Assembly: GCA_023430725.1 (NCBI GenBank) | Contig: JAEYZD010000164.1 | Location: forward strand, 1 to 22,482 | Origin: Bacteroidota bacterium | Lineage (GTDB): Bacteria > Bacteroidota > Bacteroidia > Bacteroidales > VadinHA17 | Length of the DNA stretch: 22,482 nt | Reading direction: 5' to 3' | In this document: piece after piece, positions 8,829 through 16,650 of the stretch | Numbering within the stretch: position 1 is the stretch's first letter | How the letters are laid out: each line of letters begins with the position of its first letter | Notes under the pieces: model-generated | Database searches by the model: none | What the model saw: only the letters and a program-made list of their open reading frames with translations | What the model was told of the DNA's origin: nothing | Made by a program: the position numbers and the translations under genes

Positions 8829-9203
8829 TTACTTCTGCCTTTCGTAATGGCAGCAGCCCGGAAGATTGTTGTAGACCTCGTCAGGAGCCTTGAATTTCTC
8901 CGTGTCGTGTCCGGCAGCAGCAAGCTTTTTGCTCAAAGCTTCCTTGCCGGTCTTTTCAGGATTATAAGTGACCGTCAGCAATTGGGTTTTGGAGTCCCAT
9001 GATGCTGCTGTGGCGCCCTCAGCTTTAGCCGTTTTTTCGATTCTGGCCTTGCACATTCCGCATGCGCCCCATACCTTGAAGCTTTCGGTTTTTACCGTAT
9101 CTCCTGCAACTGTGGCTTTGGCATGATCATGCGCCTGCGTAAAAGCAGTGACAGAAAAAAGAGACATTGCAAGTACAGATATAATAAGTCGTATTGATTT
9201 CAT
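8829..9203 (-). CDS. Exported HMA-domain metal-binding protein (periplasmic copper carrier)
   Basis: A 124-residue protein with a signal peptide (about residues 1-23, SVTAFTQA), a short His motif (HDHAKA) and one HMA ferredoxin-like domain with C48-G-M-C51-K-A-R-I-E. The end is AGHDTEKFKAPDEVYNNLPG followed by the Cys pair C117-C118 and HYERQK. HMA domains bind Cu(I) through the CxxC pair; the signal sequence places this one outside the cytoplasm, so it may deliver copper to the efflux complex. The last 30 residues match the fused tail of the adaptor at 1738-3396 in pattern (AGHDxxKxxAPDxxYNxLxxCCxY), so the two are probably related by duplication. It is the second gene of the efflux cluster, upstream of the pump gene. 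Confidence 0.85.
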   Translation of the reverse strand: MKSIRLIISVLAMSLFSVTAFTQAHDHAKATVAGDTVKTESFKVWGACGMCKARIEKTAKAEGATAASWDSKTQLLTVTYNPEKTGKEALSKKLAAAGHDTEKFKAPDEVYNNLPGCCHYERQK

Positions 9204-9309
9204 GATTTCAAGTTTTTAAGGTTTGAATGATTTTACCAGTAAAATAAAAATAAGCCGATGCAGACCGGGAACGAAGCCCCAGTGCAACGCCAATAACGGC
9301 AAAATGAAA

Positions 9310-9735
9310 TCAGATACGGAATACCCGTATTTGCGGGAGATCAACAGAGGATGTCAGGAATCTTCCGGGAGGACTGATATCAGATAATGACCTTGCTTCG
9401 ATAAAAGCAACCCTTACAGGTTTTTCAACTGGCATGACCGGAACCTGTAATCTCGCATGGTCAAACCCAGTGTTGGCTTTTGTGGCAGGAGTGTAAGTAT
9501 TGTCAAGAAAATATGATCTCAGGACATCATCACAGCAATGGGAGTCAATCAGGTCCTGATCCTGTCCATGCCGGCAGTCACCTTCATTATCTTCCATTCC
9601 GCAGGTAGCCAGGGCCCCTGAAAATGAAATCTTTGAAGCGACCAGCTCTCCGTGGCAATAATGTCGTGCAACCGATAGGTGCAGCATTGCTGTCACCACC
9701 AGGAGTACGGTCATTATGGATAATAACTTTTTCAC
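9310..9735 (-). CDS. HYC_CC_PP-type small exported protein
   Basis: A 141-residue protein with a signal-like N terminus (KKLLSIMTVLLVVTAML), then HYCHGELVASKISF, an acidic Cys/His stretch (CGMEDNEGDCRHGQDQD), SHCCDD, a later SPPG and a C-terminal LPQIRVFRI. The ordered HYC, CC and PP motifs match the Bacteroidota family named HYC_CC_PP, as far as I remember it. The start is GTG at 9735, which gives a complete signal peptide with KK after the initiator; the next ATG (9714) would cut the charged region. It is the first gene of the minus-strand metal cluster and probably an envelope metal-binding or sensing accessory. The biochemical role is unknown. Confidence 0.75.
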   Translation of the reverse strand: MKKLLSIMTVLLVVTAMLHLSVARHYCHGELVASKISFSGALATCGMEDNEGDCRHGQDQDLIDSHCCDDVLRSYFLDNTYTPATKANTGFDHARLQVPVMPVEKPVRVAFIEARSLSDISPPGRFLTSSVDLPQIRVFRI

Positions 9736-9833
9736 AATATAATTAACAATCGTCCGGCAAATTGGTTTACAAAGTTAGGTTTTTTAGCATTCGGTTAAGG
9801 GACAATCCCGAGTTGTTATATATTTTTTTGATT

Positions 9834-9866
9834 TTTGCAGCCCGCGAATAATTTTCATTATTTTTG
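9834..9866 (+). promoter_or_regulatory. Bacteroidota-type promoter for the methionine leader and operon
   Basis: A -33 box TTTG at 9834-9837 and a perfect -7 box TATTTTTG (TAnnTTTG) at 9859-9866 are separated by 21 nt, close to the known Bacteroides spacing. Transcription would start near 9870-9873, giving a leader of roughly 200 nt before metY. Confidence 0.7.
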
Positions 9867-9871
9867 CAGCT

Positions 9872-9889
9872 CCGGCAAATAAGAGCCGG
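9872..9889 (+). promoter_or_regulatory. 5' hairpin of the methionine leader RNA
   Basis: CCGGC (9872-9876) pairs with GCCGG (9885-9889) around an 8-nt loop. It sits at the predicted 5' end of the transcript, just before the Shine-Dalgarno sequence of the leader peptide. The 5' arm could instead pair with the identical GCCGG at 9965-9969, inside the last codons of the leader peptide, so it may take part in a switch. Confidence 0.4.
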
Positions 9890-9903
9890 GCCAAGAGGAG
9901 AAC

Positions 9904-9972
9904 ATGAATTACATTCATCTCAACCATAACAATTTCATCATGCCGCTCATGCCTATGTGCATGTGCCGGTAA
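9904..9972 (+). CDS. Met/Cys-rich leader peptide of the metY-metX-hom operon (22 aa)
   Basis: ATG at 9904 to TAA at 9970-9972 encodes 22 residues that begin MNYIHLNHNN and end IMPLMPMCMCR. The last ten residues hold four Met and two Cys codons. It is preceded by AGAGGAG (9894-9900), the best Shine-Dalgarno match I noticed in the window, 3 nt from the ATG. It lies just downstream of a good promoter and upstream of the methionine genes. Clustered codons for the end product near the stop are the mark of ribosome-mediated attenuation, as in the trp and his leaders. The inferred role is to sense charged tRNA-Met and tRNA-Cys and so control the operon. A Cu-binding sensor peptide (His/Met/Cys) is a less likely alternative, given the divergent metal cluster. 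Confidence 0.72.
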   Translation: MNYIHLNHNNFIMPLMPMCMCR

Positions 9973-10045
9973 TCTCCTTCCCCTGATTTTGTCGTTTTAG
10001 ATTTTACCGCCACGTTACGATGGAAGGATTGATCCTTTTGCGGTA
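9967..10045 (+). promoter_or_regulatory. Possible attenuator or switch RNA downstream of the leader peptide
   Basis: Two sets of pairings exclude each other. Set I: CGGTAA (9967-9972, last codon and stop of the leader) with TTACCG (10004-10009), and TCCTTCC (9975-9981) with GGAAGGA (10022-10028). Set II: TACCGC (10005-10010) with GCGGTA (10040-10045), enclosing GGAAGGA (10022-10028) with TCCTTTT (10033-10039, two G-U pairs). A ribosome stalled on the Met/Cys codons would cover the 5' arms of set I and leave set II free to form. I see no strong U-tract terminator, so the output could be Rho-dependent or translational. Found by eye only. Confidence 0.4.
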
Positions 10046-10077
10046 TCCTGATTAGTATTCAAATCAATTTTATCATC

Positions 10078-11382
10078 ATGGAAAAAAGTAATCTCAGATT
10101 TGAGACTCTGCAACTGCATGCAGGTCACACTCCGGACAGCGATACGCTTTCGAGGGCTGTTCCGATATACCAGACAACCTCATATGTATTCAAAAGTGCA
10201 AAGCATGCTGCCGATCTGTTCGGCCTTGCCGAGGCGGGGAATATTTATACGCGCATAGGGAATCCCACCACCGATGTTTTTGAGAAGAGGGTGGCGGCAC
10301 TTGAAGGAGGCGCTGCGGCCCTTGCTGTCTCCTCAGGTCATGCTGCTCAGTTCATTGCATTGACTACCTTCCTGAAATCAGGCGACAATTTTGTCAGTTC
10401 CCCTTTTCTGTATGGAGGCAGCTATAACCAGTTCAATGTGACACTCCCCTCTTTCGGAATAAATGTAAAGTTTGCCGGAGACCTTGATGTGTCATCTTTC
10501 GAGAGGCTTATAGATGACGGAACCAGGGCCATCTATCTCGAGACCATTGGCAACCCGGGCTTTGACATACCCGATTTTGAGGCTTTTGCCGCTCTGGCGA
10601 CACGATACAATATACCTCTGGTTGTTGATAACACCTTTGGAGCATGCGGGTACCTGTGTTCGCCGATAAAGTACGGTGCGAACATCGTTGTGGAATCAGC
10701 TACCAAATGGATCGGCGGACACGGCACGAGCATCGGAGGTGTCATTATTGACGCCGGTACCTTTGACTGGCGCAACGGGAAATTCCCTGCACTGACGGAG
10801 CCGGCAAAAGGATACCATGGACTCGTTTACACCGATGTCTTCTCGCCAGACACAGAGGCCGGAAACATTGGCTTTATAGTCAAGGCGAGGGTTGAAGGAC
10901 TCAGGGACCTGGGGCCTGCAATAAGCCCGTTCAACTCCTTTCTGCTTCTTCAGGGACTTGAGACTCTCTCGCTGAGGGTGGAGAGGCATGTGCAGAATAC
11001 ACTCGCACTTGCACAGTGGCTTAAGAAGCAGGACTTTATTGAGAAGGTAACCTACCCGGGGCTGGAGGAGAATCCTTCATACCTGAACGCAGTGAAATAT
11101 CTGCCTGGTGGGGCAGGAGGGGTACTGAGTTTCGTGGTGAAGGCAGATCTTGACAGGGCTGTCAGGCTTGTCGAACATCTAAGGCTGGTAAGCCACCTGG
11201 CTAATGTCGGTGATGCCAAGACCCTGATTATACAACCTTCTGTTACAACCCACTCCCAGCTCTCCCCAGAGGAACAGCTGGCTGCCGGAGTAGAGCCTGG
11301 CCTCTTCAGGGTGTCAGTTGGCCTTGAGCATATTGAAGACATAATTGATGATTTTTCACAGGCATTCATGAAGATATTATGA
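10078..11382 (+). CDS. metY: O-acetylhomoserine sulfhydrylase (PLP-dependent)
   Basis: A 434-residue Cys/Met-metabolism PLP enzyme that makes homocysteine from O-acetylhomoserine and sulfide in the cytoplasm. Typical features are FETLQLHAGHTPD near the start, YTRIGNPTTDVFE, and the PLP lysine K210 in ESATKWIGGHGTSIGG. The C terminus is RVSVGLEHIEDIIDDFSQA. The length suits O-acetylhomoserine sulfhydrylase (about 430) better than the shorter cystathionine enzymes (about 380-400). It is the first gene of metY-metX-hom behind the leader region and overlaps metX by 4 nt (ATGA). No Shine-Dalgarno sequence is seen, as is usual in Bacteroidota. Regulation by methionine/cysteine supply through the leader peptide is inferred. 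Confidence 0.93.
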   Translation: MEKSNLRFETLQLHAGHTPDSDTLSRAVPIYQTTSYVFKSAKHAADLFGLAEAGNIYTRIGNPTTDVFEKRVAALEGGAAALAVSSGHAAQFIALTTFLKSGDNFVSSPFLYGGSYNQFNVTLPSFGINVKFAGDLDVSSFERLIDDGTRAIYLETIGNPGFDIPDFEAFAALATRYNIPLVVDNTFGACGYLCSPIKYGANIVVESATKWIGGHGTSIGGVIIDAGTFDWRNGKFPALTEPAKGYHGLVYTDVFSPDTEAGNIGFIVKARVEGLRDLGPAISPFNSFLLLQGLETLSLRVERHVQNTLALAQWLKKQDFIEKVTYPGLEENPSYLNAVKYLPGGAGGVLSFVVKADLDRAVRLVEHLRLVSHLANVGDAKTLIIQPSVTTHSQLSPEEQLAAGVEPGLFRVSVGLEHIEDIIDDFSQAFMKIL

Positions 11383-12419
11383 AGAAACTCATCTCTGAGG
11401 AACCTTTTCTGACAGAATCAGGAGAGGTGCTTCCACGCCTGGAGATAGCCTACCATACCTATGGTGCGCTGAACAGGGAGGGAAATAATGTAATCTGGGT
11501 CTGCCACGCCCTTACGGCAAATTCGGATGTGGAAGCCTGGTGGCCGGGAATGGTGGGTGACGGGCTTCTGTTTGATACTTCGGAATACTATGTGGTTTGT
11601 GCCAACAACCTTGGATCATGTTATGGTACAACCGGCCCAGCTGATCTGAACTCCGTAACCGGAATGCCATGGCTGAAAACCTTTCCTCCGATAACGGTCA
11701 GGGACGTTGTAAATACTCATGAGATACTCCGCAAACATCTCGGGATCAAAGTTATTCATACGGTTATTGGATCATCAATAGGAGGATACCAGGCGCTGGA
11801 ATACGCTATCATGTACCCTGACCTTATCAGGCATCTTGTGTTTATCGCCTCCAGCGTCAGGCAAACGCCATGGGCAATTGCATTCAATGAAGCACAGAGG
11901 CTGGCAATGGATGCTGACGAATCGTTCCGGTCGGGTGATCCTGAGGGAGGCCGTAGCGGATTGAAAGCTGCTAGGGCTGTGGCACTGCTGAGCTACAGGT
12001 CATCGCATGCCTACAATCTTACCCAAAAGGACGATGATGACAGAACCGACCTGTTCAGGGCTTCTTCGTACCAGGCATACCAGGGTGATAAGCTGGTCAG
12101 CAGGTTCAATCCGTATTCATATTATTGCCTGACCAAGCTTTCTGATACTCATAATGCCGGACGCGGAAGAGGAGGTATTCATGATGCCCTGAAGACCATT
12201 AAAGCACAGGTACTGTCTGTCGGGATCTCGTCAGATTTCCTCTTCCCGGTGGCTGACCAGAAGTTCCTTGCTGACAATGTCGGAGGAGCTTACTACAATG
12301 AGATTGACTCCCTTTACGGCCATGACGGGTTCCTGATTGAGAGGGAACTGCTCACCGGCCTCATCAGGGAATTCTGGGAAAAACGTTCAAAAGAGAATTA
12401 TGACAAGAAAAGAGCTTAG
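11379..12419 (+). CDS. metX: Homoserine O-acetyltransferase
   Basis: A 346-residue alpha/beta-hydrolase-fold acyltransferase that activates homoserine with acetyl-CoA for MetY. The nucleophile elbow is GSS133IGGYQALEY; the other triad residues are D286 (SSDFLFP) and H315 (YGHDGFLIE). VCHALTANSDVEAWWPGMVG and NNLGSCYGTTGP near the start are typical MetX motifs. Its ATG overlaps the metY stop by 4 nt, and its end overlaps hom by 20 nt, so translation is probably coupled along the operon. Acetyl rather than succinyl specificity is inferred from the family and from the MetY neighbour. Confidence 0.93.
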   Translation: MKKLISEEPFLTESGEVLPRLEIAYHTYGALNREGNNVIWVCHALTANSDVEAWWPGMVGDGLLFDTSEYYVVCANNLGSCYGTTGPADLNSVTGMPWLKTFPPITVRDVVNTHEILRKHLGIKVIHTVIGSSIGGYQALEYAIMYPDLIRHLVFIASSVRQTPWAIAFNEAQRLAMDADESFRSGDPEGGRSGLKAARAVALLSYRSSHAYNLTQKDDDDRTDLFRASSYQAYQGDKLVSRFNPYSYYCLTKLSDTHNAGRGRGGIHDALKTIKAQVLSVGISSDFLFPVADQKFLADNVGGAYYNEIDSLYGHDGFLIERELLTGLIREFWEKRSKENYDKKRA

Positions 12420-13602
12420 AATAGGGCTGTTCGGGTATGGTTGCGTCGGCAGGGGACTGCATGACGTGCTGGAGAACAGCAGGGGGATAAGGGCAGAAAT
12501 CGTAAGGATCTGCGTAAAGGACAGAACCAAGGAGAGGCGTCTGCCAATGTCCTTCTTTACATTTGACAGGAATGACATTCTGAATGACAGCTCTATCAAC
12601 CTGGTTGTAGAGCTGATCAATGACCCAGGGGAGGCCTTCTCCATTGTGAAACAGGCTATGGAGAGCGGTAAGAGTGTTGTAACCGCCAACAAGGTAATGG
12701 TTGCCACGCACCTGAAGGAACTGGTTGATCTGCAGCAGCAACACAAAGTCGCTTTGCTCTATGAGGCATCTGCCGGTGCCAGCATTCCAATCATCAGAAA
12801 CCTTGAGGAGTACTATGATAATGAGCTGCTTCATTCGCTTCGCGGCATCCTCAACGGCACAACCAATTACATCCTGACCCTGATGCATAATGAGGGAAAA
12901 GACTTCGCGAAGGCGCTGCAGGAGGCTCAGGAAAAGGGCTTCGCCGAGAAGGACCCGGGCCTGGATGTTGACGGATGGGATGCGAAGTACAAGCTGTGTA
13001 TAATAACTGCGCATGCATACGGTCTGTTCCTTGATCCGGATGAGGTTTTCCATTACGGGATAGGGAAAATCTCCGGTTATGACATCCAGTACGCGAGGGA
13101 GAAAGGGTACAAAATCAAACTGGTACCATATGTTGGAAAAACCGGTGAGGATACAATCACGGGCTTCGTGCTTCCTCGTTTCGTTTCCCCGGATAAGTAC
13201 CTGTACAATGTTGATCATGAAAACAACGGTGTTATAACTGAGGCCGCCTTTGCCGAGAAACAGTTTTTTGCGGGGAAGGGGGCAGGAGGGCATCCCACAG
13301 GAAGTGCGGTGCTGTCGGATATCTCAGCTAACTCCTATGGATACAGGTATGAGTATAAGAAGAATATCCAGGGTGCTGTCAGGAATTACACACGTGACCA
13401 TCAGATAGAAATATACCTGAGGTATCAGGATGAAAGGGACAGGGATCTCTTCAGATTCAGTGAGATAAGCGAGGTTTACACGAATCACAGATACCGGTAT
13501 GTAATTGGTACGGTGAACCTGGATATCCTTTTTGGTCTCAGAAAAGAGCTTGGGAATATGGATGTGTTTATCGTTAATACCGGGAGGTCTTTCGCCGGTT
13601 GA
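12400..13602 (+). CDS. hom: Homoserine dehydrogenase (no ACT domain apparent)
   Basis: A 400-residue NAD(P)-dependent enzyme that reduces aspartate semialdehyde to homoserine, the substrate of MetX. Motifs: Rossmann GLFGYGCVGRGLHDVL at 9-24, TANK98, the family signature around SAGASIPIIRNL to LNGTTNYIL (124-159), and catalytic-type D194 and K198 in DVDGWDAKYKL. The C terminus after about residue 320 does not look like a standard ACT domain, so feedback control may be absent or different. I chose ATG 12400 because it is followed at once by the Rossmann strand; the upstream in-frame ATG at 12337 would add 21 residues that merely read through metX in another frame. It is a separate enzyme, not fused to aspartokinase. 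Confidence 0.92.
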   Translation: MTRKELRIGLFGYGCVGRGLHDVLENSRGIRAEIVRICVKDRTKERRLPMSFFTFDRNDILNDSSINLVVELINDPGEAFSIVKQAMESGKSVVTANKVMVATHLKELVDLQQQHKVALLYEASAGASIPIIRNLEEYYDNELLHSLRGILNGTTNYILTLMHNEGKDFAKALQEAQEKGFAEKDPGLDVDGWDAKYKLCIITAHAYGLFLDPDEVFHYGIGKISGYDIQYAREKGYKIKLVPYVGKTGEDTITGFVLPRFVSPDKYLYNVDHENNGVITEAAFAEKQFFAGKGAGGHPTGSAVLSDISANSYGYRYEYKKNIQGAVRNYTRDHQIEIYLRYQDERDRDLFRFSEISEVYTNHRYRYVIGTVNLDILFGLRKELGNMDVFIVNTGRSFAG

Positions 13603-13669
13603 AACATAATGTGCTGAAGGTGAAATCAATATTTTCGGATCAGGGCCGGGCTCATTTCACTTCGTTATA

Positions 13670-13677
13670 TACCTTTG
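13670..13677 (+). promoter_or_regulatory. -7 box (TACCTTTG) for the antiporter gene
   Basis: A perfect TAnnTTTG match lies 19 nt before the antiporter ATG at 13697, which would give a very short 5' leader. No good TTTG -33 box was found at the expected distance. Confidence 0.4.
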
Positions 13678-13696
13678 CATCGAAGTCAGAAATTGT

Positions 13697-15835
13697 ATGA
13701 TATTTACCGCCATCGACCTGCAATTGCCCTTCACAGATCCTGTGCTTAAATTCCTGATTATCCTTCTTATAATACTTCTTGTCCCGATTCTGTCTGACCG
13801 GATCAGGATACCCCACCTCCTCGGGATGATCCTTGCAGGAGTGTTGATAGGACCCCACGGATTCAACCTCATGACCCGTGACAGCAGCATAATTCTCTCG
13901 GGAACCGCAGGGCTTATCTACATCATGTTCCTGTCAGGGCTGGAGATTGACATGAACGATTTCAAAAGGAACGCCGGACGAAGCACTTTGCTGGGTCTCT
14001 ACGGGTTTATAATACCGATGGTGCTGGGGACTGCTGCCGGGATGTTCCTGCTGGATTTTTCTATAGTCACATCGGTGTTGCTGGCGAGCATGTTTGCCTC
14101 GCACACATTGATTACCTACCCGATTGTCAGCAAATTTGGCATATTCAGGAACAGGGCAGTGAATATAGCCGTTGGCAGCACCTTGATAACCAACATATTG
14201 GCTTTGACTGTTCTTGCCGTTATAATTGCCCTGACACAGGGTGAACTGGATTCAATCTTCTGGATTAAGCTGTTAGTCTCATACCTGGCTTTCTCTGCGG
14301 TAATCATCTTCCTGTTTCCGATTGTTGCCAGGTGGTTCCTCAAACGTTACAGCGATAACATCTCACAATACATTTTTGTACTGGTGCTGGTTTTCCTCGG
14401 AGGGGTGATTTCCAAATTTGCAGGCATCGAAGCCATCATCGGTGCATTCCTCGCAGGCCTTGCCCTGAACAGGCTTATACCAAGGACATCACCGCTCATG
14501 AACCGGATTGACTTTGTTGGTAATGCCATTTTCATCCCCTTCTTCCTGATAGGGGTGGGGATGCTTATTGATTTTCGGGCATTTGTAGACCGCGACACTG
14601 TCTGGGTGGCCCTTGTAATGACTGTAATTGCCATGGCGGGCAAGTTCATTGCAGCCTGGCTGACGCAGAAAAGCCTGGGGTACACCAAGGATGAAAGAAA
14701 GATTATTTTCGGTCTTACCAATTCCCAGGCGGCAGCCACACTGGCCGCAGTGCTGATAGGGTACAATATAATCCTCAGTTACGGTCCGGGTGGCGAACCG
14801 GTACGTCTTCTGAATGACAGTGTGCTGAACGGGACAATAGTTATGATACTTGTGACCTGTACAGTGTCATCATTTGTTACCCAGCGAGGTGCACAGAAAA
14901 TTGCCCTTGCTGACATTACTCCTGATGAAAGTCCCGAAAAAAACAGGGAGCGGATACTATTACCGGTAAGCAACCCTGATAACATCGACGAACTCATCAG
15001 CCTCAGCACTATAATAAAATCTAAAAGGAATACTGACGGGCTGTTTGCCCTGAATATTCTCACCTCGGATTCGGCTGATCCGGAGGCTGAGAAATCAGGA
15101 CGGAAGCTTCTCGAGCAGTCAGTTATTGCTGCCTCTGCTACCGATGTGAAGGTAAGGACAGTTCTGAGGTATGACGCCAACCTGGTTCTGGGTATCTCCA
15201 ACGTTGTCAAGGAGAACGGGATCACTGACCTGATGCTGGGATTACATGTCAGGAAGAACATGTCAGACTCCTTTTTCGGCAAGCTGACTCTTGGATTGCT
15301 TTCGAGGTGCAACTGCACCACCTATATCTACAGACCGGTGCAGCCTATATCAACCATAAGACGACATTTTGTAGTCATTCCGCCCAGGGCAGAGGATGAG
15401 CCCGGATTTTCGTTCTGGCTTTCAAAGATCTGGAACATTGCGCAGAATACAGGTGCAAAGGTTATCTTTTACTCAGGAGAGAAGACAAGCCACCTGCTGG
15501 AGCAGATCATTGGAAACCATCCGTTGAATGCAGAGCTTAGCCTGCTTGATGACTGGAACAGGATCCCTGAACTGAGGGAGTCGGTAAAGAGTGATGACAA
15601 CCTGATTATTGTTATGAGCAGGAGAAATTTCGTTTCATATCAGCCGGCAATGGAGATGATTCCGGTGCACCTCGACAGGCATTTCCGGGAGACAAATTTC
15701 CTGCTGGTATATCCATCACAGTCGATTGCCTGGAATGAGGAGCAACTGGATATTACCAGTCCGTCGTTACTTGAGGCAATAGAGAGGGTTGATCTCATTG
15801 GCAAGACGGTTGCCTCTATTTTCAGGAAAAAGTAA
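13697..15835 (+). CDS. CPA2-family cation:proton antiporter with Usp-like C-terminal region
   Basis: A 712-residue protein. Residues 1 to about 400 hold a multi-span Na+/K+:H+ exchanger domain; FLSGLEIDMNDFKRN and GAFLAGLALNRLIP are typical of CPA2 (KefB/NhaS type) antiporters. From about residue 415 a soluble region begins with ERILLPVSNPDNIDELI and seems to hold two universal-stress-protein-like units (about 417-550 and 555-700; the second starts RHFVVIPPR). No RCK/TrkA-N nucleotide-binding motif was seen. It probably exchanges Na+ or K+ for H+ at the inner membrane, perhaps controlled by the cytosolic Usp part. It starts 94 nt after hom, with its own -7 box. The ion specificity cannot be read from the sequence. 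Confidence 0.88.
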   Translation: MIFTAIDLQLPFTDPVLKFLIILLIILLVPILSDRIRIPHLLGMILAGVLIGPHGFNLMTRDSSIILSGTAGLIYIMFLSGLEIDMNDFKRNAGRSTLLGLYGFIIPMVLGTAAGMFLLDFSIVTSVLLASMFASHTLITYPIVSKFGIFRNRAVNIAVGSTLITNILALTVLAVIIALTQGELDSIFWIKLLVSYLAFSAVIIFLFPIVARWFLKRYSDNISQYIFVLVLVFLGGVISKFAGIEAIIGAFLAGLALNRLIPRTSPLMNRIDFVGNAIFIPFFLIGVGMLIDFRAFVDRDTVWVALVMTVIAMAGKFIAAWLTQKSLGYTKDERKIIFGLTNSQAAATLAAVLIGYNIILSYGPGGEPVRLLNDSVLNGTIVMILVTCTVSSFVTQRGAQKIALADITPDESPEKNRERILLPVSNPDNIDELISLSTIIKSKRNTDGLFALNILTSDSADPEAEKSGRKLLEQSVIAASATDVKVRTVLRYDANLVLGISNVVKENGITDLMLGLHVRKNMSDSFFGKLTLGLLSRCNCTTYIYRPVQPISTIRRHFVVIPPRAEDEPGFSFWLSKIWNIAQNTGAKVIFYSGEKTSHLLEQIIGNHPLNAELSLLDDWNRIPELRESVKSDDNLIIVMSRRNFVSYQPAMEMIPVHLDRHFRETNFLLVYPSQSIAWNEEQLDITSPSLLEAIERVDLIGKTVASIFRKK

Positions 15836-15846
15836 TCTCGGGCACT

Positions 15847-16563
15847 GTGTCATCCGGCTATTTCAGATTCAAACAGTTCACGGTGCGCCAGGAGATGGCG
15901 GCCTTCGGTGTCAGCACTGACAGTGTGCTGCTTGGCGCCTGGGCGCGATTGGAGAGTGCCGGCACTATTCTGGATATAGGCACCGGTACCGGCCTCCTGG
16001 CCCTGATGGCTGCACAGAGGTCTGCCGCGCGTATAACTGCCATCGAACCTGACCGGAACTCCTTCATACAGGCAGGAATTAATTTTGCTGCAAGCCCCTG
16101 GCATGAGAGGATGACTCTGATCCACACTTCGGTGCAGGATTTCCGGCCGGACGCAGAGCAGCTTTTTGATGCGATTATAACCAACCCGCCATACTTTATT
16201 GACTCTCTTTTAAATCCTGATGAGGTAAAAGCCCGCACCAGACACGATGTCAGCCTGAGCCACGCCGAGCTTGCAGGCGCGGCAGCCAGTCTGCTTGCAC
16301 CGGCCGGCAGCCTGCATCTTGTTTTACCTGTGAATGAAGCTGGAAAGTTCACGGAGGAGGCCGCCATCCATGGCCTTCATTGCGTCAGGCGTCTACTTGT
16401 ACGGCCAACCCCTTCCAAACGACCTGCCAGGGTGCTGATGACACTGACGCGCCAGGCCGTATCTGTCTGCGAGGAATCTGAACTGGTTATAGAAAAAGGA
16501 GGGAGACATCTCTACTCTGACGAGTATGTCTCCCTCACAAAAAATTTTTATCTGAAATTCTGA
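15847..16563 (+). CDS. trmN: tRNA1(Val) (adenine37-N6)-methyltransferase, TrmN6/YfiC-like
   Basis: A 238-residue class I SAM methyltransferase. FRFKQFTVRQEMAAFGVSTD near the start, the SAM loop DIGTGTG (43-49) and the catalytic NPPY (113-116) are the marks of the TrmN6 family, which methylates N6 of A37 in tRNA1-Val. The start is taken as GTG at 15847, because the first in-frame ATG lies beyond the conserved FRFKQF motif. It begins 11 nt after the antiporter stop, so it is probably co-transcribed with it. NPPY is shared by several N6-adenine methyltransferases, so the substrate is inferred from the N-terminal motif. Confidence 0.87.
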   Translation: MSSGYFRFKQFTVRQEMAAFGVSTDSVLLGAWARLESAGTILDIGTGTGLLALMAAQRSAARITAIEPDRNSFIQAGINFAASPWHERMTLIHTSVQDFRPDAEQLFDAIITNPPYFIDSLLNPDEVKARTRHDVSLSHAELAGAAASLLAPAGSLHLVLPVNEAGKFTEEAAIHGLHCVRRLLVRPTPSKRPARVLMTLTRQAVSVCEESELVIEKGGRHLYSDEYVSLTKNFYLKF

Positions 16564-16605
16564 GACTCTGTTCCGGTTTCTGATTCAGCGGTTATTACCT
16601 TGTCC

Positions 16606-16650
16606 CGGCAGTCTGCCGCAAACCGACTGATCTGAACAGATCTATTTTAT
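16606..16650. terminator. Possible terminator region between convergent genes
   Basis: Two small inverted repeats, CGGCA-GTC-TGCCG (16606-16618) and GATCT-GAAC-AGATC (16629-16642, followed by TATTTTAT), lie between the convergent trmN and saccharopine reductase genes; the second touches the reductase stop codon. The stems are short, so this is weak. Confidence 0.3.

Noticed and set aside
10020..10055. A second short ORF (11 codons) in the methionine leader region
   Set aside because: It has no Shine-Dalgarno sequence, carries no Met or Cys beyond the initiator, and overlaps the proposed pairing arms, so it is probably incidental.
9867..10077. A SAM riboswitch upstream of metY
   Set aside because: I could not find the core of SAM-I or SAM-II by eye, and the leader peptide explains the region better. 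A covariance-model scan would settle it.
12337..12399. Upstream start for homoserine dehydrogenase
   Set aside because: The extra 21 residues only read through metX in another frame; the ATG at 12400 begins right at the conserved Rossmann region.
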